A DNA stretch of 19,435 nucleotides from Prevotella sp. CAG:1058. GTDB taxonomy: Bacteria; Bacteroidota; Bacteroidia; Bacteroidales; Bacteroidaceae. Position 1 is the stretch's first letter. Each line of letters starts with the position of its first letter. The translations under genes were made by a program, and so were the position numbers. The stretch is taken from positions 1 through 19,435 of the forward strand of contig HF986616.1 of assembly GCA_000433175.1 (NCBI GenBank), read 5' to 3'. Under the pieces are notes generated by a model, which did not search any database, had not been told where the DNA came from, and worked only from the letters and a program-made list of their open reading frames with translations. Below are positions 15,167-19,435 of the stretch, in pieces.

Positions 15167-16345
15167 ATGGCAATAATTAAATGTCCGGAGTGCGGTCATC
15201 AGACCAGTGATAAAGCTCCAGTTTGTCCAAGTTGCGGTGTTGAAATTGCAGGAAAAATCACCAAATGCCCTTATTGTGGAGAAATTTATTTCAAGAACGA
15301 AGTTGTATGTCCACACTGCCATAAGGCTGTAGAATACGATATTGAGAAAGAAGACACGTCACAAATTCAAGAAAACATAAACGACACCGCTACCAGCAAA
15401 GAACTTACCGTAAGCGATGTTAACACGACTATTACCGAAACAACAAACAATAATGACAACAATGACGGTAATATAAATAAGAAAAACAACAAGACCACAC
15501 TCATTGTTTCGATAATAATAGCAGTTGTCGTATTAGGCACTTGTCTTTATTTCTATAACAACGCCAAAAACGACAAGGAACAGGAGGAGTATGAGTTTGC
15601 TATGAGAAGCGACGACCCTACTGTATTGCAAACATATCTTAATAACTTCAAGGATGCTCCACAAGAACACCTTGACTCAATAACTGCACACCTGGAAAGG
15701 CTATATAAACAAGACCAGGACTGGATCAACGCATTAGTAAGCGGTTCAAAAGTTGCCCTGACAGACTATCTGGCTACGCATCCGGACAGTCCACACAGAC
15801 AGGAAGCTTTAGAAAAAATTGATTCCATTGATTGGGAGCAAGCGGTTAAACTTAATACAACCGACGCTTACCAAATGTATGTCGACGCACATTCTGACGG
15901 AGCTCATTATGAAGAGGCGATGATTGCACTGAAGAAAATAAAATCTGGCGAAGTAAGCGCCGACGAACGCCTAATGATAAGCAGTATTTTCCACAACTTC
16001 TTTGTATGCATTAATTCAAAGGACGCGAACAACCTGACTTCGAACATAAGCGAATACATCAACTTCCTGGGCAAGCAAAATGCCACCAAAAGCGACATCG
16101 TATCTTTCATGAACAAGCTTTACAAAGACGATGTAGAGAACATGGTTTGGAGCATACCAGGCAGTTATGACATACAGAAAAAGGAAATCGGTGACGAGCA
16201 ATATGAATACAACACAACATTCATGGCCGAACAGAAAGTGAAAAAGACAGACGGCAACGAGACCGTGAATGTTTACAGGATCAACGCGAAAGTGGATCCA
16301 GACGGCAAAATCACAGAACTGTCAATGACGAGGATTGTTGAATAA
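15167..16345 (+). CDS. Zinc-ribbon membrane protein with repeat-like C-terminal region
   Basis: A 392-residue protein of unknown function. Two zinc ribbons open it: CPECG and CPSCG (C6, C9, C20, C23), then CPYCG and CPHCH (C34, C37, C48, C51). An Asn/Thr-rich linker (about 60-110) leads to one membrane helix (111-131). The rest is helical with sequence resembling TPR or HEAT-like repeats (DPTVLQTYLNNFKDAP, VALTDYLATHPDSPHRQEALEKID, AYQMYVDAHSDGAHYEEA), then a strand-rich end. The orientation is probably ribbons inside and repeats outside. AAGGA (15154-15158) lies 8 bp before the ATG. It follows the lysozyme gene by 47 bp and precedes the 5'-nucleotidase by 36 bp without a visible terminator, so these probably share a transcript. 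Similar ribbon-linker-TM proteins occur widely in Bacteroidales. Confidence 0.85.
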   Translation: MAIIKCPECGHQTSDKAPVCPSCGVEIAGKITKCPYCGEIYFKNEVVCPHCHKAVEYDIEKEDTSQIQENINDTATSKELTVSDVNTTITETTNNNDNNDGNINKKNNKTTLIVSIIIAVVVLGTCLYFYNNAKNDKEQEEYEFAMRSDDPTVLQTYLNNFKDAPQEHLDSITAHLERLYKQDQDWINALVSGSKVALTDYLATHPDSPHRQEALEKIDSIDWEQAVKLNTTDAYQMYVDAHSDGAHYEEAMIALKKIKSGEVSADERLMISSIFHNFFVCINSKDANNLTSNISEYINFLGKQNATKSDIVSFMNKLYKDDVENMVWSIPGSYDIQKKEIGDEQYEYNTTFMAEQKVKKTDGNETVNVYRINAKVDPDGKITELSMTRIVE

Positions 16346-16381
16346 CATCGTCAGATAATATTAAGAAAACATTTGACCACC

Positions 16382-18115
16382 ATGTGCAAATTCATAATTG
16401 CATGCTTTACATTATGTTGCTTCATGACAACGTTGAAGGCTGAAAACAAAACAATAGAAATACGCGTAATACATACAAGCGACGTTCATGGGAGCTTTTT
16501 CCCATACGATTTCATAAACCGGAAACCGGCTAAAGGTTCATTGGCTAGAGTAAGCAGCATGGTAAAGGACCTAAGGAAGGTATACGGCGACAATCTGTTA
16601 TTGTTTGACGGAGGCGATATACTGCAAGGCCAACCAACATGTTATTATTGTAATTACGTAAAGCCGGAATTACCAAACGTTGCGGCAACTGTTGTAAACT
16701 ACATGCAATATGACGCACAGACAATCGGCAATCATGATATAGAAACCGGGCATGCTGTGTACGACAAATGGATAAGGGAGGTAAAATGCCCCATGCTCGG
16801 TGCAAACATTATCGACACATCCACCAACAAGCCTTACGTCAAGCCATACGGAGTAATAGAACGTGACGGGGTAAGGATTGTTGTCGTTGGACTCATAACG
16901 CCGGCAATACCAAACTGGTTGAACGAACATTTGTGGGAAGGCCTGCGTTTCGACGAAATGACCGAATGCGCACGATATTGGATAGAGTACGTTAAAGCTA
17001 ACGAACACCCCGACATTATAATTGGCTTGTTTCATTCGGGACTCGATGGCGGCATAACAACAGCCGAATACGAAGAGAATGCCGCACTACGCATAGCCCG
17101 CGAAGTACCTGGCTTCGACCTGATACTGTACGGCCACGACCATAGGGCGAACCGTGAATACGCAACGAATACTGAAGGCAACAAGGTGCTTTGCCTTAAC
17201 CCTTCATCAGACGCACATTATGTTAGCGACGCACTTATTAAACTAACGCTGGACAACAACGGCAGGCTTACAAGCAAGGAGATTACTGGCGATGTCCGCA
17301 ACATAAACGACCAGCCGGTAGACCAGGACTTTATGGACTATTTCAAAAGTGCCATCGATAGCGTATCATCTTACATTAACCGTAAGATTGGCAGCTTCAC
17401 AACTCCGATACACACGCGCGACTCTTATTTCGGGAACAGTGCTTTCTGTGATTTCATCCATAACTTACAGTTGAAAATCACCAATGCCGACATCTCGTTC
17501 AACGCCCCGCTTACGTTCGACTCTAGTATTGAAGCCGGCGACGTACGCGTTAGCGACATGTTCACCCTTTACAAATATGAGAACCAGATATGTGTACTCA
17601 AGATGACCGGTAAAGAGATACGCGACTATCTGGAAATGAGTTACGCTCTATGGACAAACCAAATGACGGCTCCGACCGACCACATAATGCTGCTTGAGAA
17701 AAACAATAACAGCCACGGAGGTTACGGTTTCAAGAATCTTGCCTTCAACTTCGACAGCGCTGCCGGCATCGACTACGAGGTCGACGTAACCCAACCGCAA
17801 GGCAAAAAGATAAGAATAACCGGCATGTCTGACGGACGGCCGTTCAGCGAAACGGAATGGTATAAGGTGGCAATGAACAGTTACCGCGCCAACGGGGGCG
17901 GCGAACTGCTGACCAAAGGTGCAGGCATACCCCACGACTCACTTAAAAGCAGGACAATATTTGAAAGCGAACGCGACCAGCGCTATTACCTCATGAAGGA
18001 AATAGAAAAAGCCGGAACGATGAGCCCACAACCCAACAACAACTGGAAATTCACGCCGGAAGAATGGACAAGACAAGCCATCGATCGCGACAGAGAAATA
18101 TTGTTTGGAAAGTAA
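16382..18115 (+). CDS. Secreted 5'-nucleotidase / cyclic phosphodiesterase family protein
   Basis: A 577-residue calcineurin-like phosphoesterase of the UshA/CpdB/YfkN type, which removes phosphate from extracellular nucleotides. Residues 1-20 form a signal peptide. The metal site is complete: HTSDVHG (D34, H36), FDGGDILQGQ (D79), GNHDIE (N117, H118), LFHSG (H218) and GHDH (H252, H254). The C-terminal 5'-nucleotidase substrate domain (about 340-540) includes NSAFCDFIH and SDMFTLYKYENQI. The ATG at 16382 was chosen over a TTG nine bases upstream because it opens the signal peptide. It lies between the zinc-ribbon gene and nudC-like gene, a pairing that suits nucleotide or NAD salvage. Whether the substrate is a 5'-nucleotide, a 2',3'-cyclic nucleotide or another phosphoester cannot be decided from sequence. 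Confidence 0.93.
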   Translation: MCKFIIACFTLCCFMTTLKAENKTIEIRVIHTSDVHGSFFPYDFINRKPAKGSLARVSSMVKDLRKVYGDNLLLFDGGDILQGQPTCYYCNYVKPELPNVAATVVNYMQYDAQTIGNHDIETGHAVYDKWIREVKCPMLGANIIDTSTNKPYVKPYGVIERDGVRIVVVGLITPAIPNWLNEHLWEGLRFDEMTECARYWIEYVKANEHPDIIIGLFHSGLDGGITTAEYEENAALRIAREVPGFDLILYGHDHRANREYATNTEGNKVLCLNPSSDAHYVSDALIKLTLDNNGRLTSKEITGDVRNINDQPVDQDFMDYFKSAIDSVSSYINRKIGSFTTPIHTRDSYFGNSAFCDFIHNLQLKITNADISFNAPLTFDSSIEAGDVRVSDMFTLYKYENQICVLKMTGKEIRDYLEMSYALWTNQMTAPTDHIMLLEKNNNSHGGYGFKNLAFNFDSAAGIDYEVDVTQPQGKKIRITGMSDGRPFSETEWYKVAMNSYRANGGGELLTKGAGIPHDSLKSRTIFESERDQRYYLMKEIEKAGTMSPQPNNNWKFTPEEWTRQAIDRDREILFGK

Positions 18116-18215
18116 TCACGCACAAAACGGCTAACAAACAAAGCCGATAGTCGCGAAAGTTAGCTACATATCAGAAACATCCGCCACGACAACGGTAAAA
18201 ACTATAAACCTGCTT

Positions 18216-19019
18216 ATGGACAAATATTGGTTTGTATTCAACAATTCACAGTTACTGCTTGAAAAGACTGCAGACGGGAAATATACGATACCATTACAGG
18301 AAGAAGCTCCAATAAATGCAGCCCGGCCAACGGGAGCAATACACAACATAACCCCGTTTAAAGGTGTTGCCGTCAGAACATACAACAGCGCCGAAGTCGA
18401 ACTTGGCGACCGGTACGAGCTGTGCCCGCTGCGTGCGTCATACAACAAGATTTCAACCGAGCTTTACATGAAGGCCGGAAAATGCGCCGAGATTCTGTAT
18501 TGGGACGCTAACACGCAATATTGCGGAAAATGTGGCGGCAAGATGGAACTCCATACAGACATATCTAAAATCTGCACAAAGTGCGGACGCGAGGTTTGGC
18601 CGCAGTTGTCGACTGCCATAATAGTGCTTATCCACCGCGGTGACGACGTCCTACTAGTACATGCCAACAACTTCAAGGGCCATTACTACGGCCTTGTTGC
18701 CGGCTTCGTTGAGACAGGTGAAACGCTTGAAGAGGCTGTGTACCGCGAGGTAATGGAAGAGACGGGACTGGAAATAAAGAACCTGCGCTACTTCGGGTCG
18801 CAGCCGTGGCCCTACCCTTGCGGCCTTATGGTAGGCTTCAACGCCGACTATGCAGGCGGGGAAATACACCTGCAACGCTCCGAACTAGGTGACGGAGGAT
18901 GGTTCAACAAAGCCGCACTGCCTGAAATACCTGAAAAGCTGTCAATTGCAAGACGACTGATTGACAACTGGCTCGAAAACACAGAATCTGAAAAACATCC
19001 TGTTTGCCATACAAAATAA
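18216..19019 (+). CDS. nudC: NAD+ diphosphatase (NudC-like Nudix hydrolase)
   Basis: A 267-residue Nudix hydrolase of the NudC group, which splits NAD(H) to NMN(H) and AMP and can remove NAD caps from RNA in E. coli. The N-terminal domain (1-95) precedes a zinc ribbon (C103, C106, C120, C123). The complete Nudix box runs from G163 to L185, with E169, R177, E178, E181, E182 and G184 in place. The diagnostic NudC motif SQPWPYP (195-201) follows. The ATG at 18216 gives a full-length family member. A 100-bp gap separates it from the 5'-nucleotidase gene; no TAnnTTTG promoter was found in the gap, so it may be read from upstream. The hairpin at 19062-19094 ends the unit. Confidence 0.93.
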   Translation: MDKYWFVFNNSQLLLEKTADGKYTIPLQEEAPINAARPTGAIHNITPFKGVAVRTYNSAEVELGDRYELCPLRASYNKISTELYMKAGKCAEILYWDANTQYCGKCGGKMELHTDISKICTKCGREVWPQLSTAIIVLIHRGDDVLLVHANNFKGHYYGLVAGFVETGETLEEAVYREVMEETGLEIKNLRYFGSQPWPYPCGLMVGFNADYAGGEIHLQRSELGDGGWFNKAALPEIPEKLSIARRLIDNWLENTESEKHPVCHTK

Positions 19020-19061
19020 AGCATTACGGTAGGCATACCGAATGTGTCTTTTCAACCATAT

Positions 19062-19094
19062 AACGACATTCAGAACCACAATCTGAATGTCGTT
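19062..19094 (+). terminator. Terminator after the nudC-like gene
   Basis: AACGACATTCAGA (19062-19074) pairs perfectly over 13 bp with TCTGAATGTCGTT (19082-19094), with a 7-nt loop, followed by more T residues (19095-19096). A smaller hairpin, CGGTA-GGCA-TACCG (19027-19040), lies between the stop codon and this terminator. Confidence 0.85.
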
Positions 19095-19322
19095 TTCGCA
19101 TTATGACTATTTGTCGCCAATAGCATGTATATCCTTACATTTTGAAATTCATTAAAGTTTGAAAGCAGGCATTTTACAAATACGGGGACATCCGTCCGTA
19201 AATAATGGCATAAAATGCGTGCAAATGCAAGTTGCTCTATTACAAAACATTATGCCATAAACGAGCAAAATGTGCAATGAATGCCACACCCAAACAACCT
19301 ATTCAAGCTAAATTTGAGGCAT
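19095..19322. other. Non-coding stretch after the terminator
   Basis: No gene was recognised. ATGGCATAA (19205-19213) and TTATGCCAT (19250-19258) form a 9-bp inverted repeat with a 36-bp gap. The rest is AT-rich and contains loosely similar GCAAAATG-type pieces that may be decayed array units. Confidence 0.5.
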
Positions 19323-19403
19323 AAAACGCCATGTTTAGCGATGCAAAATACCATGTTACGCAACACAAAAGGCAACAATACGCACTGTAAAAGGCCACCT
19401 TGT
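19323..19403. repeat. 22-bp-phased array of 15-bp near-palindromes (right array)
   Basis: Four units start at 19323, 19345, 19367 and 19389, each exactly 22 bp apart: AAAACGCCATGTTTA, AAAATACCATGTTAC, AAAAGGCAACAATAC and AAAAGGCCACCTTGT. The 7-bp linkers are not conserved, so the period rather than the full 22 bp is maintained. The array may continue past the window edge. Confidence 0.78.
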
Positions 19404-19435
19404 CTTTTCCTGAAATAGGTTGACAGTTTTTGTTT

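Noticed and set aside
16373..16381. TTG start for the 5'-nucleotidase
   Set aside because: The ATG at 16382 opens a good signal peptide directly and is the more common start codon.
18128..18146. Terminator after the 5'-nucleotidase gene
   Set aside because: CGGCT and AGCCG form only a 5-bp stem with a 9-nt loop and there is no T-run, so it was not called.
19323..19403. CRISPR array
   Set aside because: Units are 15 bp and imperfect, with 7-bp linkers. CRISPR repeats and spacers are each longer (usually 23 bp or more) and repeats are near identical. No cas gene is present.

Overview
The window looks like chromosomal DNA from a member of the Bacteroidales, most likely Prevotellaceae. The genes are AT-leaning. 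Four promoters match the Bacteroidetes TTTG / TAnnTTTG pattern, most starts lack a strong Shine-Dalgarno site, and several proteins (a TPR histidine kinase with two kinase-like halves, an AbgT-like small membrane protein) resemble Bacteroidales-specific families. Genus was assigned from memory of protein and intergenic style, not by a search.

Layout, left to right. (1) 1-552 is non-coding, with an array of 15-bp near-palindromes spaced 22 bp apart, a C-rich tract, a promoter and a leader. It leads into tkt (transketolase) and rpiB (ribose-5-phosphate isomerase B), an operon ending in a strong hairpin at 3063-3118. (2) A six-gene minus-strand operon reads from 9870 down to 3143: kdgK, a 50-residue DUF4177-like protein, eda, a 1166-residue double histidine kinase-like protein, a DNA-binding response regulator and a small five-helix membrane protein. 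Gaps run from -8 to 28 bp. (3) A 930-bp divergent region carries a minus promoter for kdgK, a plus promoter for a LacI-type regulator, and a second 22-bp-phased array. (4) The plus-strand pair is the LacI-type regulator and uxaA (altronate dehydratase), ended by a hairpin. (5) Next come a nucleotidyltransferase-like protein apparently lacking its catalytic core, a secreted GH25 lysozyme with its own promoter, a zinc-ribbon/membrane/repeat protein, a secreted 5'-nucleotidase and an NudC-like Nudix hydrolase ended by a 13-bp hairpin. (6) The right end is non-coding and holds the cleanest 22-bp array.

The metabolic theme is hexuronate use. UxaA makes 2-keto-3-deoxygluconate, KdgK phosphorylates it, Eda cleaves KDPG to pyruvate and glyceraldehyde-3-phosphate, and transketolase/RpiB handle the triose and pentose phosphates. 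The LacI-type protein is the likely local regulator.

The most interesting points are as follows. First, the sensor protein carries two kinase-like halves with complementary defects: the first has an intact ATP-binding domain but no phospho-acceptor histidine, and the second has a histidine box but a degenerate ATP-binding domain. It is encoded seven bases after eda. Second, three separate intergenic arrays contain AAAAGGCCAYSTTTT-like units at an exact 22-bp period.
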